Assembly (NCBI RefSeq): GCF_000820305.1
Contig: NZ_CDBH01000021.1
Coordinates: forward strand, 101,886-165,885
Direction of reading: 5' to 3'
DNA from: Aeromonas dhakensis
GTDB lineage: Bacteria > Pseudomonadota > Gammaproteobacteria > Enterobacterales > Aeromonadaceae
Length of the DNA: 64,000 nucleotides
The notes beneath the pieces are model-generated. The model saw only the letters and a program-made list of their open reading frames with translations, had not been told where the DNA came from and searched no databases. The translations under genes were made by a program, and so were the position numbers. Of the stretch, positions 45,465 to 54,475 are shown one piece after another. Position 1 is the first letter of the stretch; each line of letters starts with the position of its first letter.

Positions 45465-46337
45465 ATGGCGCCCAATTCATCATCCGGTGCCGTTGTTATG
45501 GATGCCAATATCGTTGTGCTGAATCGAGGATACGATCAGACCTTTCAGACCAGGGAGCAGTCACTTATCGAGACCCTGGCTGGCTACGGCGAACTGGCGG
45601 TCTCCTTCTCCGGTCGACTGGAGTCCTGCTACAGCATGGATCTGTGCCGCGCCAGCGGCATCCGGATCCGCGCCATCACTCTGGACAGCCCGACCCGCAG
45701 CCGCAAGGAAGTGGCCCGCGCCAAGCGTTACTGCCAGCGTTACGGCATCGAGCAGCGGGTCATCAAGACCGATGAGATGATCTTCTGCGATCACCTGCGC
45801 CACCTCAACGAGGTGATCGATCCGGTGCGTTACATCTGTCACCTCACCGCGCTGGAAACCGACTGGAGCCACCTGCCCATGCTGCTGCCCGCGCCGGTCG
45901 AGGAGCTGCGGGAGTATCTGCGTCGCTTCGGCAGCCTGCCGGACAACACCCTCTGGCTGTTCGCCAAACAGGGCATGACCCACAGGGACTTTCGCTACGG
46001 CTTCAACAAGCGTCAGCTGGGACGCTGGGGCAAGAGCGCCCATGGCTGCCTGAGCCACCGCTTCTCCGATCCCGAGCTGGTGGATCGCCGTCATCTGCGG
46101 ATGGTGGACATGGCGGAGCAGATGCTGGCCGACATGGGGCTGGAGGAGGCACAGGTGTTTTTCCATACCCTGGGCGATCGGGCCACCACCCTGGCCCGGG
46201 TACGGCTGCCGGCCCGGTTGCGGGCCCGGGCGTTCGATCTGCAGCCGGATATCCTCACCGCCCTCAAGAGCACGGCGTTCGATCTGGTGACCCTGGACAT
46301 GATGCCGGCGGAGGAGCGGCAGGAGCTGGTGGTCTAG
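45465..46337 (+). CDS. LarE-like PP-loop protein with altered signature
   Basis: A 290-residue adenine-nucleotide alpha-hydrolase-type protein related to the LarE/ExsB branch. The PP-loop that is normally SGGxDS reads SFSGRLES, so the second Gly and the Asp are missing. Downstream it keeps patterns such as ICHLTALETDWSHL and a Cys-containing HGCLSHRFSD. LarE donates a cysteine sulfur to nickel-pincer cofactors. With the loop altered, ATP use is doubtful, so this may be a non-canonical or inactive relative. The start is ATG 45465 or ATG 45498, both with weak ribosome sites. The call is tentative. Confidence 0.55.
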   Translation: MAPNSSSGAVVMDANIVVLNRGYDQTFQTREQSLIETLAGYGELAVSFSGRLESCYSMDLCRASGIRIRAITLDSPTRSRKEVARAKRYCQRYGIEQRVIKTDEMIFCDHLRHLNEVIDPVRYICHLTALETDWSHLPMLLPAPVEELREYLRRFGSLPDNTLWLFAKQGMTHRDFRYGFNKRQLGRWGKSAHGCLSHRFSDPELVDRRHLRMVDMAEQMLADMGLEEAQVFFHTLGDRATTLARVRLPARLRARAFDLQPDILTALKSTAFDLVTLDMMPAEERQELVV

Positions 46338-46431
46338 GCAGCCGAGGGCAGGAACGTGAGAGCGGTCATAGGCAAGGTGCGGCGGACTCTTTATACTGAC
46401 GCCCTTTTCCATCGACGCGAGTCACCACCCT

Positions 46432-46980
46432 ATGAAACCCTTGTCCCGTCTGCTGGTTGCCCTCTGCTTGTCGCCCCTGCTGGCACAGGCCGCCCCGCTC
46501 ACCCAGGTGACCCTGCCGGATGGTCGCCAAGTGCAGCTCAACGATGACTTCACCTGGGAATACCTGCTGCTCAAGCCCGCCGCCGACGGCAGCGCGGTGC
46601 AGGGCACGGTAGCCGTGCCGGTGCTGACCGAGCAGGCGATGAACAACCCGGATCTGCTGGCCCAGGCCGTCAAGGACGGGATCGGCGTCAAGCTCGCCAA
46701 GCTGGAAGGCTCGGATCCCCTGCAACTGCAATTCATGGTGAGCAACACAGGCACCCGCAACGTGGTGCGGGTGCGCGGCAGCATCACCCTGTTCAGCGAG
46801 CAGGGGGCCCAGCTGGTCAAGCAGGAGGCCCGCTTCTGGGTCGGCGAGAACCGTCTGCCGGAGTCCTATCTGCGCAAGGGGCAGCAGCGCCCCTCCATGG
46901 TGCTGGAGGTGCCGCGCCCGGCCGGTCTCACCGGCAAACCTCTGGTGCGGGTCGAGATTGAGGAAGTGGAGTTCCGCTGA
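46432..46980 (+). CDS. DUF3157 family secreted protein
   Basis: A 182-residue protein, MKPLSRLLVALCLSPLLAQA as signal peptide and cleavage near AQAAPLT, then VTLPDGRQVQLNDDFTWEYL. The VQLNDDFTWEYL repeat-like motif and the C-terminal GENRLPESYLRKGQQR match DUF3157. Periplasmic location is inferred, and the function is unknown. It lies between the LarE-like gene and an outer-membrane protein gene. Confidence 0.72.
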   Translation: MKPLSRLLVALCLSPLLAQAAPLTQVTLPDGRQVQLNDDFTWEYLLLKPAADGSAVQGTVAVPVLTEQAMNNPDLLAQAVKDGIGVKLAKLEGSDPLQLQFMVSNTGTRNVVRVRGSITLFSEQGAQLVKQEARFWVGENRLPESYLRKGQQRPSMVLEVPRPAGLTGKPLVRVEIEEVEFR

Positions 46981-46990
46981 TCCCTCATGC

Positions 46991-47024
46991 AACAGGCTCC
47001 TTTGTGGAGCCTGTCTTGATTGTT
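46991..47024 (+). terminator. Intrinsic terminator after the DUF3157 gene
   Basis: ACAGGCTCC and GGAGCCTGT pair around TTTGT, followed by CTTGATTGTT. Confidence 0.7.
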
Positions 47025-47163
47025 AACCCGGTAACCGCCAGCAACAGTTGCTTACATCTGACATGGTTTGGCAACAGCTTGCCGCTCGGCATTTCTCCCC
47101 GTCCTCTGCACAATGACCCCATTCCAGCTAGGTCTCAACTAGCTCAACGATGGAGTCATCAAA

Positions 47164-47793
47164 ATGAAAAAAGTTGCACTTTCTGTTCTGGTTCTGGCCG
47201 GTTTCGCTTCTACTTCCGCTCTGGCTGAGGATGCCTTCAGCTACGCCAAAGGTGGCCTGACCTGGGCGCACACCAAGTCCGACTACATTGGCGGCAAAGA
47301 TAGCAATAACCGCGACTTCGGCGGTCTGAACCTGGATCTCTCCAAGAGCTTCGGCTCCAACTTCTACGGTCGTCTGGGCAGCGAGTACACCTCCCGCAAC
47401 GATGGCAACGACAGCATGGGCATCTCCAGCCTGGGTCTGGGTGTCTACACCCCGCTCAGCACAGGTCTGAACCTGTATGGGGAAGCGGGCCTGATGGGCT
47501 ACACCATGGAGCGTCAGGTGGCTGCCAACGTCAAAGACAGCGGTTGGGACGTCATCACCCGCAAGAACAGCGGCAGCATGTACGGTGAGGCCGGCCTGCG
47601 CTACGACATCGGCGCCGTCGAGCTCTCCACCGCTTACCGCTACGCCAACATGACCGACGACATGCACGATTTCAAAGTGGGCGCCGCCTACAAGGTGAGC
47701 CAGAACCTGGCCCTCACCGCCGACTACACCTATCGCAAGTGGGATCTGCAACAGGGTTCCATCACCAGCCTGGGTGTGAAGTACAGCTTCTAA
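47164..47793 (+). CDS. Small outer-membrane beta-barrel protein
   Basis: A 209-residue outer-membrane protein, MKKVALSVLVLAGFASTSAL then AEDAFSYAK, with alternating polar and aromatic strands such as FYGRLGSEYTSRND and LALTADYTYRKWDLQ. The last residue is Phe (GVKYSF), typical of outer-membrane barrels. It resembles the OmpX/Ail or OmpW-like eight-strand group. Function may be adhesion or stress protection, but the family alone is secure. The ribosome site is weak: upstream GGAG lies about 12 bases before the ATG. Confidence 0.85.
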   Translation: MKKVALSVLVLAGFASTSALAEDAFSYAKGGLTWAHTKSDYIGGKDSNNRDFGGLNLDLSKSFGSNFYGRLGSEYTSRNDGNDSMGISSLGLGVYTPLSTGLNLYGEAGLMGYTMERQVAANVKDSGWDVITRKNSGSMYGEAGLRYDIGAVELSTAYRYANMTDDMHDFKVGAAYKVSQNLALTADYTYRKWDLQQGSITSLGVKYSF

Positions 47794-47815
47794 TCATCCT
47801 TCCTGTAGTGTCTTC

Positions 47816-47848
47816 ATTTTTACCCATGACTTCGGTCATGGGTTTTTT
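47816..47848 (+). terminator. Intrinsic terminator with UUCG loop
   Basis: CCCATGAC, TTCG and GTCATGGG are followed by TTTTTT. The stable UUCG tetraloop closes the stem. Confidence 0.92.
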
Positions 47849-47899
47849 CATTTCCGGTTGATCCACCCTTCACCCTTGCGCCGTATCAGTCCGCAATAG

Positions 47900-47954
47900 T
47901 TATACAACTTCCGTTTTTTTGTATAACTGCTATAACTGATTCAGACTTATACAA
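47900..47954 (+). promoter_or_regulatory. Three TTATACAA boxes upstream of the photolyase operon
   Basis: TTATACAA occurs at 47900-47907 and 47947-47954. Its inverted form TTGTATAA lies at 47919-47926. The first two form a palindrome with an 11-base spacer, similar to operators of CarH/LitR-type MerR regulators (TATACA-N-TGTATA). The MerR gene lies second in the operon, so this is its likely binding region. A promoter should overlap. Confidence 0.6.
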
Positions 47955-47965
47955 GGAGTGATGAT

Positions 47966-48910
47966 ATGTACAAGATCAAGGTTGGTATCAGCGCCTGCCT
48001 GCTGGGGCAGGAGGTTCGGTTCGACGGGGGTCACAAGCGTTCCAGCTTCTGCGAGCGGGATCTCGGTGCCCACTTTGACTATCACCCTGTCTGTCCCGAG
48101 ATGGCTATTGGCCTCGGGGCGCCCCGCGCCGCCATCCGGCTGGTGAAGCGCCACGGCGAGATCCGTGCCGAGGCGAGCAACGGCAGCTTCGACGTCACTG
48201 ACCAGCTCATCGCCTTCAGCGAGCAGAAGGCGCGCCAGCTCGACTTCATCTCCGGCTATATCCTCTGCGCCAAATCCCCCAGCTGCGGCATGGAGCGGGT
48301 GCGGATCTATGGCGCCAACAACGAGGGGAGTGCCAAGGAGGGGGTCGGCCTGTTTGCCAAGGCGCTGATGGAGGCCAATCCCCTGCTGCCGGTGGAGGAG
48401 GATGGCCGCCTGTGCGATCCCATCCTGCGGGAAAACTTCGTGCTGCGGGTCTTCGCCTACCACGACTGGCAGCAGCTCTGCGCGCGCGGCATCACCGCCT
48501 CTGCGCTGATCCGCTTCCACTCCCGCTACAAGTACCTGGTGCTCTCCCACGCCACCACCCACTACCGTGCGCTCGGCAAGCTGCTCGGCAACCTGGCCAG
48601 GGCCGACCTGCAGCAGGTGGCCGACAGCTACATCAAGGGGCTGATGGCGGCGCTGACCCTGCGGGCCAACCGGCGCAGCCACACCAATGTGCTGATGCAC
48701 CTGCAGGGCTACTTCAAGCGGGTGCTGACCCCGGCCCAGAAGCAGGAGCTGTGCGACACCATCGACAAGTACCGTACCGGCGTCTTTCCGCTGCTGGTGC
48801 CGCTCACCCTGATCCGCCACTACCTGCGCGAATACCCCAACCCCTATCTCGCCGAGCAGGTGTACCTCAATCCGCACCCCGACACGCTGAAACTGCGCTA
48901 CGGGCTCTGA
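47966..48910 (+). CDS. ybgA: YbgA-type protein: DUF523 plus DUF1722
   Basis: A 314-residue protein, the first gene of the operon. The N-terminal DUF523 domain (residues about 1-150) has ISACLLGQEVRFDG and SPSCGME with conserved Cys. This domain in other bacteria is a 2-thiouracil desulfurase with an iron-sulfur cofactor. The C-terminal DUF1722 (about 185-300) matches E. coli YbgA, whose gene also sits beside phr. Its biochemical role with photolyase is unknown. It is preceded by the AAGGAGTGATG site. Confidence 0.88.
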   Translation: MYKIKVGISACLLGQEVRFDGGHKRSSFCERDLGAHFDYHPVCPEMAIGLGAPRAAIRLVKRHGEIRAEASNGSFDVTDQLIAFSEQKARQLDFISGYILCAKSPSCGMERVRIYGANNEGSAKEGVGLFAKALMEANPLLPVEEDGRLCDPILRENFVLRVFAYHDWQQLCARGITASALIRFHSRYKYLVLSHATTHYRALGKLLGNLARADLQQVADSYIKGLMAALTLRANRRSHTNVLMHLQGYFKRVLTPAQKQELCDTIDKYRTGVFPLLVPLTLIRHYLREYPNPYLAEQVYLNPHPDTLKLRYGL

Positions 48911-48973
48911 ATATCCTGTGCAGGTCCCGACTGATGGCCGGGGCCTCTCCCTCAACCTTTGCTGGATGCCGTT

Positions 48974-49861
48974 ATGTCTGATTTACCGCACGCCGCTTCT
49001 CCTTCGCCGGAGGAGGGGATCTACCCCATTCGCGAGGTTTCTCGCCTCACCGGCGTCAACGCCGTGACCCTGCGCGCCTGGCAGCGTCGCTACGGGCTGG
49101 TGCAACCGGCCCGCACCGACAAGGGCCACCGCCTCTACAGCGAACAGGACATTCGCCAGATCGGCGAGATCCTGAGCTGGCTGGAGCGGGGGGTGAGTAT
49201 CGGGCAGGTGAAGGGGCTCCTGAGCGAACCCCAGGCCCAGCCGGTGAGCGAGCACTGGCAGCAGACCCTGGAGCAGTTCAGTCAGGCGCTGCTCTCCTTC
49301 AACCAGCGCAAGGCGGAGGCTGAGCTCAACGATCTGCTGGCGAGCTACCCGTTCGAACTGGTGCGCAGCCGGGTACTGCAACCCTTGGTGGAACGGCTGC
49401 TCGGGCTGTGGCGCGAGCGGCCCGATGGCGAGCTGCTGCAACAGGTGTGGCTGGGCTGGCTCCATACCCGCTTCGCCCGCCACCTCATCGAGCAGGAGAA
49501 GGGCGTGCCGGTCACCCTGGCGAGCTGGGGACAGGTGGGCCCGCTCGACCTGGTCTGGGCCGCCTACGAGCTGATCGGTCAGGGCCATGAGGTGCAACTG
49601 CTGGGGGCGGTGGAGCCGCGCCATGCCAGCCTGCTGGAGGGGCGTGCCGTGACCCCCTGGCTGGTGCTGCTGGGGGCCGGCCTTGGCAAGCCGGTTCTGG
49701 CTGCCGGCTGGCCCGCCGCTACCCGTTTCTTTGGCGAGCTGGGACGCCTCTACGATGGTGAGTGGCTGCAAGCTCACGGCTGGCAGGCGAACCTTGCCGA
49801 GGTGATGGCAGACATGCCTGCGGCGGCAGGTGCCAGCGGACGCGGGAGGAAAAAATCATGA
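48974..49861 (+). CDS. MerR-family regulator (CarH/LitR-like) without recognisable cobalamin ligands
   Basis: A 295-residue MerR regulator. The N-terminal helix-turn-helix (IREVSRLTGVNAVTLRAWQR) is followed by RYGLVQPARTDKGHRLYS, as in CarH/LitR and BldC groups. The rest corresponds to the helical bundle and B12-binding regions of light sensors. The His that ligates cobalt (DxHxxG) and the Trp/Glu-His motif of the helical part are not found, so adenosylcobalamin binding is unlikely. It probably senses light or singlet oxygen indirectly, or a partner protein. It ends in an ATGA junction with phrB. The ribosome site is weak. Confidence 0.83.
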   Translation: MSDLPHAASPSPEEGIYPIREVSRLTGVNAVTLRAWQRRYGLVQPARTDKGHRLYSEQDIRQIGEILSWLERGVSIGQVKGLLSEPQAQPVSEHWQQTLEQFSQALLSFNQRKAEAELNDLLASYPFELVRSRVLQPLVERLLGLWRERPDGELLQQVWLGWLHTRFARHLIEQEKGVPVTLASWGQVGPLDLVWAAYELIGQGHEVQLLGAVEPRHASLLEGRAVTPWLVLLGAGLGKPVLAAGWPAATRFFGELGRLYDGEWLQAHGWQANLAEVMADMPAAAGASGRGRKKS

Positions 49862-51279
49862 AGCTGGTCTGGTTTCGCAATGATCTGCGCCTGGCCGACA
49901 ACCCGGCCTTGCGTCACGGTTGCGCCAATGATGAACCGGTCGCCGCGCTCTATATCCTCTCCCCCACCCAGTGGCGGCAGCACAAGCTGGCCCCCGTCCG
50001 TCAGCGTTTTCTACTGGCCCAGGTCGATGCGCTGGGCCGCGAGCTGGCTGCGCTCAGCATCCCGCTGCATCTGCTGCGAGTGGAGACTTTTGCCGAGGTG
50101 CCGGCGGTGCTGGCAGATCTTTGCCGCGAGCTGGGGGTAACCCAGCTCTACGCCAATCAGGCCATCGAGATCGACGAGCTGCGCCGGGATCAGGCCGTCA
50201 CTACCGCGCTGGCAGAACAGGGGATTGATTGTCACTGGTTCAACGGCTGCTGCGTATTGCCGCCCGGTCGGGTGTTGACCGGCTCTGGCGAGATGTTCAA
50301 GGTTTTCACCCCCTTCAGCCGTGCTTGGCTCAAGGCTCTCGACGAGGATGGTTTCGTCATTCATCGCGCGCCCACTGCTCGTGGCGAGCCGCTGCCGTGG
50401 CAGCCGTTGGCCGAGCGGGACTTCGTCGATGCCGATCTTGGCGAGCTGACGGCAGACCCCCGCTGGCCGGTGGGGGAGGCCGAGGCCAGCCGCCGTCTGA
50501 ATGACTTTCTGGAGCAGGCGGTGCTCGATTATGGCGAGACCCGGGATTTCCCTGCCATCGCGGGTACCTCCGTGCTTTCCCCCTATCTGGCGGCCGGCAT
50601 CATCAGCCCGCGCCAGTGTGTGGCGGCGCTCCAGCAGAGGCTTGGCTACCGGCCCCAGTCCAAGGCCCAGCCCGGTTTTGTCTGGCTCAATGAGCTCATC
50701 TGGCGCGAGTTCTATCGCCACCTGCTGGTGCTGATCCCGACCCTCTCCATGAATCGGCCCTTCAAGCCGGAAACATCGGCCCTGCCATGGAGCTGGGATC
50801 CGGACGCCTTCGCCGCCTGGTGTGAGGGACGTACCGGCTACCCCATCGTCGATGCGGCGATGCGCTGCCTCAACGCCACCGGCTGGATGCACAACCGGCT
50901 GCGGATGATAGTGGCGAGCTTTCTCACCAAGGATCTGCACATTCACTGGCGGCTCGGGGAGGATTACTTCATGAGTCAGCTCATCGACGGCGACCTGGCG
51001 GCCAACAACGGCGGCTGGCAGTGGGCGGCGGGCACCGGCGCCGATGCGGCGCCCTATTTCCGGGTCTTCAACCCCACCACCCAGGGACAACGGTTTGATC
51101 CGCAAGGGGAGTTCATTCGTATCTGGGTCTCTGAGCTGGCTGATCTGCCTGCCGCCTATCTGCACCAGCCCCACGACTGGTTGCGGCTCAAGGGGCGGCA
51201 CGATTATCCGGCCCCCATGGTGGATCACGCCGTTGCCCGGGTGAGAGCCATCGAGATGTTTCGCGCCCTGGAGAAATAG
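49858..51279 (+). CDS. phrB: Deoxyribodipyrimidine photolyase
   Basis: A 473-residue DNA photolyase of the CPD class I type. The antenna domain starts MKLVWFRNDLRLADNPALR. The FAD-binding domain has GYPIVDAAMRCLNATGWMHN and INDGDLAANNGGWQWAA-like RMIVASFLTKDLHI patterns. It repairs cyclobutane pyrimidine dimers using near-UV/blue light. ATG 49858 overlaps the merR stop (ATGA). The linkage to a MerR regulator and ybgA matches the light-regulated modules of Vibrio and Pseudomonas from memory. Confidence 0.95.
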   Translation: MKLVWFRNDLRLADNPALRHGCANDEPVAALYILSPTQWRQHKLAPVRQRFLLAQVDALGRELAALSIPLHLLRVETFAEVPAVLADLCRELGVTQLYANQAIEIDELRRDQAVTTALAEQGIDCHWFNGCCVLPPGRVLTGSGEMFKVFTPFSRAWLKALDEDGFVIHRAPTARGEPLPWQPLAERDFVDADLGELTADPRWPVGEAEASRRLNDFLEQAVLDYGETRDFPAIAGTSVLSPYLAAGIISPRQCVAALQQRLGYRPQSKAQPGFVWLNELIWREFYRHLLVLIPTLSMNRPFKPETSALPWSWDPDAFAAWCEGRTGYPIVDAAMRCLNATGWMHNRLRMIVASFLTKDLHIHWRLGEDYFMSQLIDGDLAANNGGWQWAAGTGADAAPYFRVFNPTTQGQRFDPQGEFIRIWVSELADLPAAYLHQPHDWLRLKGRHDYPAPMVDHAVARVRAIEMFRALEK

Positions 51280-51280
51280 C

Positions 51281-51709
51281 ATGGATGAGTCGCTGGCCCG
51301 CTTTGTGGCCCTCTATCAGCAGCTAAGCAGAGACGAGCTGCACCGTTTGCCCGAGGTCTACGCAAACGAGGTGGTCTTTACCGACCCTGCTCACCGCATC
51401 GAGGGGTTGGCGGCGCTCACCGACTATTTTGCCGCCCTCTATCAGCGCCTCGCCTACTGCCGTTTTGTCATCACCAGCCAGCTACTGCAGGGGCGCCAGG
51501 CCTGGCTCGGCTGGACCATGACCTTCTCCCATCCCAGGCTGCGCGGCGGCGCCCCGGTGACGGTGGAGGGGGCCACTCGCCTCGAGTTCGACGAGACGGG
51601 CAAGGTGTGCCTGCATCGCGACTACTTCGATATGGGCGCCATGCTCTACGAGCAGTTGCCGCTGCTTGGGTCCGTGGTGCGCACCATCAAGATGAGGCTG
51701 GGCGCATGA
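51281..51709 (+). CDS. NTF2/SnoaL-like protein
   Basis: A 142-residue protein with the NTF2-like fold, MDESLARFVALYQQLSRDEL then EVYANEVVFTDPAHRI, ending near RTIKMRLGA. NTF2-like folds serve as isomerases, dehydratases or ligand binders; the substrate is unknown. It begins one base after the phrB stop and ends in an ATGA junction with the SDR gene, so it is co-translated with both. Confidence 0.82.
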   Translation: MDESLARFVALYQQLSRDELHRLPEVYANEVVFTDPAHRIEGLAALTDYFAALYQRLAYCRFVITSQLLQGRQAWLGWTMTFSHPRLRGGAPVTVEGATRLEFDETGKVCLHRDYFDMGAMLYEQLPLLGSVVRTIKMRLGA

Positions 51710-52440
51710 GCGGCCGGGTGCTGATCACCGGCGCCACCTCCGGCATCGGCTTTCAGCTGGCGCTCGATTATCGGCGCGCAGGCTGGCAGGTGTGGGGTTG
51801 CGGGCGCGATGGCGAGCGGCTGCTGGCACTGGGGCGCCACGGCATCACGCCGCTGCAGTTTGACGGGCGCGATACAAACGCCGTGAGCGAGGCGGCCGCC
51901 GGCTTGCCGCGGGTTGACCTGGTGATCCTCAATGCCGGCAACTGCGAGTACATGGCGGTGGACGAGGGGTTTGACGGCGCCCTGTTTGCCCGGGTCATCG
52001 AGACCAACCTCATTGCCACCGGCCACGCCCTGGCCGCTTTCTTGCCGCTGCTGGGTGCGGGCGGGCGCCTTGCCATCGTCAGCTCCTCGGTGAGCTGGCT
52101 GCCGCTGCCCAGGGCCGAAGCCTATGGCGCCTCCAAGGCGGCCCTCGACTATCTGGCGGATACCCTGCGCCTCGATTTGGCCGGCAAAGGGATTGGGGTG
52201 ACCCTGATCCGCCCCGGCTTTGTCCAGACCCCGCTCACCGCCAAAAATGATTTTCCCATGCCCTGCCTGGTGACGGTGGAAGAGGCTTCCCGCGCCATCA
52301 TGGCGGGGCTTGCCGCCGGTCGCCACCAGATCCACTTTCCCCGCCGCTTCATCTGGTCGCTGCGCCTGCTCGGTGCGCTGCCGACGGGGCTCTGGCTGCG
52401 CCTTGGCCGCACATTCGTATCGAAAGGACGCCCTTCATGA
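51706..52440 (+). CDS. Short-chain dehydrogenase/reductase
   Basis: A 244-residue SDR. LITGATSGIGFQLAL is the cofactor motif, LAIVSSSVSWLPL holds the Ser and EAYGASKAALDYLAD the Tyr/Lys pair. ATG 51706 overlaps the NTF2-like stop (ATGA), and its own stop overlaps the next gene. An alcohol or ketone in the lipid-modifying pathway suggested by its operon neighbours is a possible substrate, but this is inference. Confidence 0.9.
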   Translation: MSGRVLITGATSGIGFQLALDYRRAGWQVWGCGRDGERLLALGRHGITPLQFDGRDTNAVSEAAAGLPRVDLVILNAGNCEYMAVDEGFDGALFARVIETNLIATGHALAAFLPLLGAGGRLAIVSSSVSWLPLPRAEAYGASKAALDYLADTLRLDLAGKGIGVTLIRPGFVQTPLTAKNDFPMPCLVTVEEASRAIMAGLAAGRHQIHFPRRFIWSLRLLGALPTGLWLRLGRTFVSKGRPS

Positions 52441-53696
52441 AGAAAAAGATCGCCATCGTCGGCTCCGGTATTTCAGGCCTGACCGCCGGTTTCCTGCTCC
52501 ACAAGCTGCACGACATCACCCTGTTCGAGGCGGCGCCGACCCTGGGTGGCCACACCGCCACGGTCGATGTGGAGCAGGCGGGGCGCCGCTATGCCATCGA
52601 TACCGGCTTCATCGTCTTCAACAATCGCACCTACCCCAACTTCCTGAGGCTGCTTGAACGGATCGGGGTGGCGCGCCAGCCAGCCGAGATGAGCTTCTCG
52701 GTGAAAAGCCCGCAGGGGCTGGAGTACAACGGCCACAACCTGGATACCCTGTTCGCCCAGCGCAGCAACCTGCTGAGTCCGCGCTTTTACGGCTTTGTCG
52801 CCGAGATCCTGCGCTTCAACCGGGAGGCGCGGGCCTGGCTGGCCGATGGGCAACAGCAGGGGGCCGGCCTCGAGCTGACCCTGGGGGATTTTCTGCAGGT
52901 AGGTGAGTTCAGCGACTACTTCGCCCGTCACTATATCCTGCCGATGGGGGCGGCGATCTGGTCATCAACCCTGGCCGATATGCGCGCCTTCCCCTTGAGC
53001 TTCTTTCTGCGCTTTTTTGCCAACCACGGCTTGCTTGAGGTGGCCAATCGCCCCCAGTGGTATGTGATCCCGGGTGGCTCGCGGGAATACATAGGCCCGC
53101 TGACGGCGGGTTGGCAGGCACACATACGCCTGGCCTGCCCGGTGCAGGGGATCCGGCGTCAGGCGGACGGGGTGCTGATCCAGAGCCGCCATGGCGAGGA
53201 GCGGTTTGACGAGGTGATCCTCGCCTGTCACAGCGATCAGGCGCTGGCATTGCTGGCGGACCCGGGCGAGCGGGAGCAGGCCATTCTCGGCGCCATGCCC
53301 TATCAGGCCAACGATGTCTGGTTGCACACCGATGCCTCCTGCCTGCCGGTGCGGCGCAAGGCATGGGCCAGCTGGAACTATCAGCTGGGGGAGGATGACG
53401 GGGCGCGGCCGTTGGTGAGCTACAACATGAACATCTTGCAGGGGGTGAGCTCGCCAGAGCCCTTCTGTGTCAGCCTCAATCCGCAAGGCAAGGTAGACGA
53501 GAGCAAGGTGCTGCGCCGCTTCGTCTATCACCATCCGGTGTTCAATCAGGCCTCCATCGCCGCCCAGCAGCGGCGGGCCGAGATCTGCGGCCAGCAACAC
53601 ACCCACTTCTGCGGCGCCTACTGGTACAACGGCTTTCACGAAGACGGGGTGCGCAGCGCCCTGGACGTAGCCAGACGGTTCGGGGCCGAGCTATGA
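52437..53696 (+). CDS. FAD-dependent amine oxidase-like protein
   Basis: A 419-residue flavoprotein. The Rossmann FAD motif is IAIVGSGISGLTAGFLL. GGHTATVDVE and FIVFNNRTYPNFLRLL match the NAD(P)-binding/amine oxidase group found beside cfa genes. In Rhodobacter sphaeroides the singlet-oxygen regulon has a similar flavoprotein/DUF1365/Cfa set linked to furan fatty acid formation, as I recall it. Desaturation of a lipid acyl chain is plausible. It overlaps both neighbours by four bases. Confidence 0.85.
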   Translation: MKKKIAIVGSGISGLTAGFLLHKLHDITLFEAAPTLGGHTATVDVEQAGRRYAIDTGFIVFNNRTYPNFLRLLERIGVARQPAEMSFSVKSPQGLEYNGHNLDTLFAQRSNLLSPRFYGFVAEILRFNREARAWLADGQQQGAGLELTLGDFLQVGEFSDYFARHYILPMGAAIWSSTLADMRAFPLSFFLRFFANHGLLEVANRPQWYVIPGGSREYIGPLTAGWQAHIRLACPVQGIRRQADGVLIQSRHGEERFDEVILACHSDQALALLADPGEREQAILGAMPYQANDVWLHTDASCLPVRRKAWASWNYQLGEDDGARPLVSYNMNILQGVSSPEPFCVSLNPQGKVDESKVLRRFVYHHPVFNQASIAAQQRRAEICGQQHTHFCGAYWYNGFHEDGVRSALDVARRFGAEL

Positions 53697-54475
53697 AGGG
53701 TGCAGTTCTGGCAGGCCAGGAGGCGAGTGCCGAGGCCATGACCGGCACCCTCAGCGCCATCTGGCAGGGGGCGGTGCGCCATCGTCGCTTCGCACCGCGC
53801 GCCCATGCCTTCTCCTACAACCTCTTCATGCTGGGACTGGATCTCGACGAGCTGCCACAACTCGATCGCGGGCGCTGGTTCGGGGTGGAGCGAGCAGGGT
53901 TGCTCTCGTTTCGCCGTGACGACTACCTGCGCGGCAGCGATGGGCCTCTCAAGCAGGCGGTGTGGGAAAGGGTGAGCGAACTGGGTGGCGATGCCGAACC
54001 CGAGGGGCGGGTGCTGCTGCTTGGCAACGTGCGTTGCCTCGGTTTCTACTTCAGCCCGGTCAACTTCTACTTCTGCTATCGGCAGGGAGAGGCGCGCTAT
54101 CTGTTGGCGGAGGTGTCGAACACCCCCTGGAACGAACGTCACTACTACCTGCTGGATCTGGCGGCGCTGGCCCCCCACGACAAGGATTTTCACGTTTCCC
54201 CCTTCATGGGGCTGGCGATGCGCTACCACTGGCGCATTCGCCCGCCCGCGCAGGAGACACTGATCCACATCGAGAGCCACCCCGTATCCGGTGAAGCCAA
54301 GCTGTTTGACGCCACCCTGGCGCTGCGCCGGGCGCCGCTGTCGCGCAAGGGGCTGGCGGCGCTGCTGGCCCGCTGGCCCTGGATGACCATGAAGGTGCTG
54401 CTCGGGATCTACTGGCAGGCCCTGCGTCTTTTTATCAAACGAACTCCCATTTTCACCCATCCGGAGAGCCGCTAA
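53693..54475 (+). CDS. DUF1365 family protein
   Basis: A 260-residue protein matching DUF1365: AIWQGAVRHRRFAPRAHAFS, FYFSPVNFYFCY and VSNTPWNERHYYLL are the conserved blocks. DUF1365 proteins occur beside flavoprotein and Cfa-like genes in many Gram-negatives and appear to act on membrane lipids, though the reaction is not proven. It starts inside the stop of the flavoprotein gene (ATGA), and its stop joins the cfa start (TAATG). Confidence 0.85.
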   Translation: MKGAVLAGQEASAEAMTGTLSAIWQGAVRHRRFAPRAHAFSYNLFMLGLDLDELPQLDRGRWFGVERAGLLSFRRDDYLRGSDGPLKQAVWERVSELGGDAEPEGRVLLLGNVRCLGFYFSPVNFYFCYRQGEARYLLAEVSNTPWNERHYYLLDLAALAPHDKDFHVSPFMGLAMRYHWRIRPPAQETLIHIESHPVSGEAKLFDATLALRRAPLSRKGLAALLARWPWMTMKVLLGIYWQALRLFIKRTPIFTHPESR

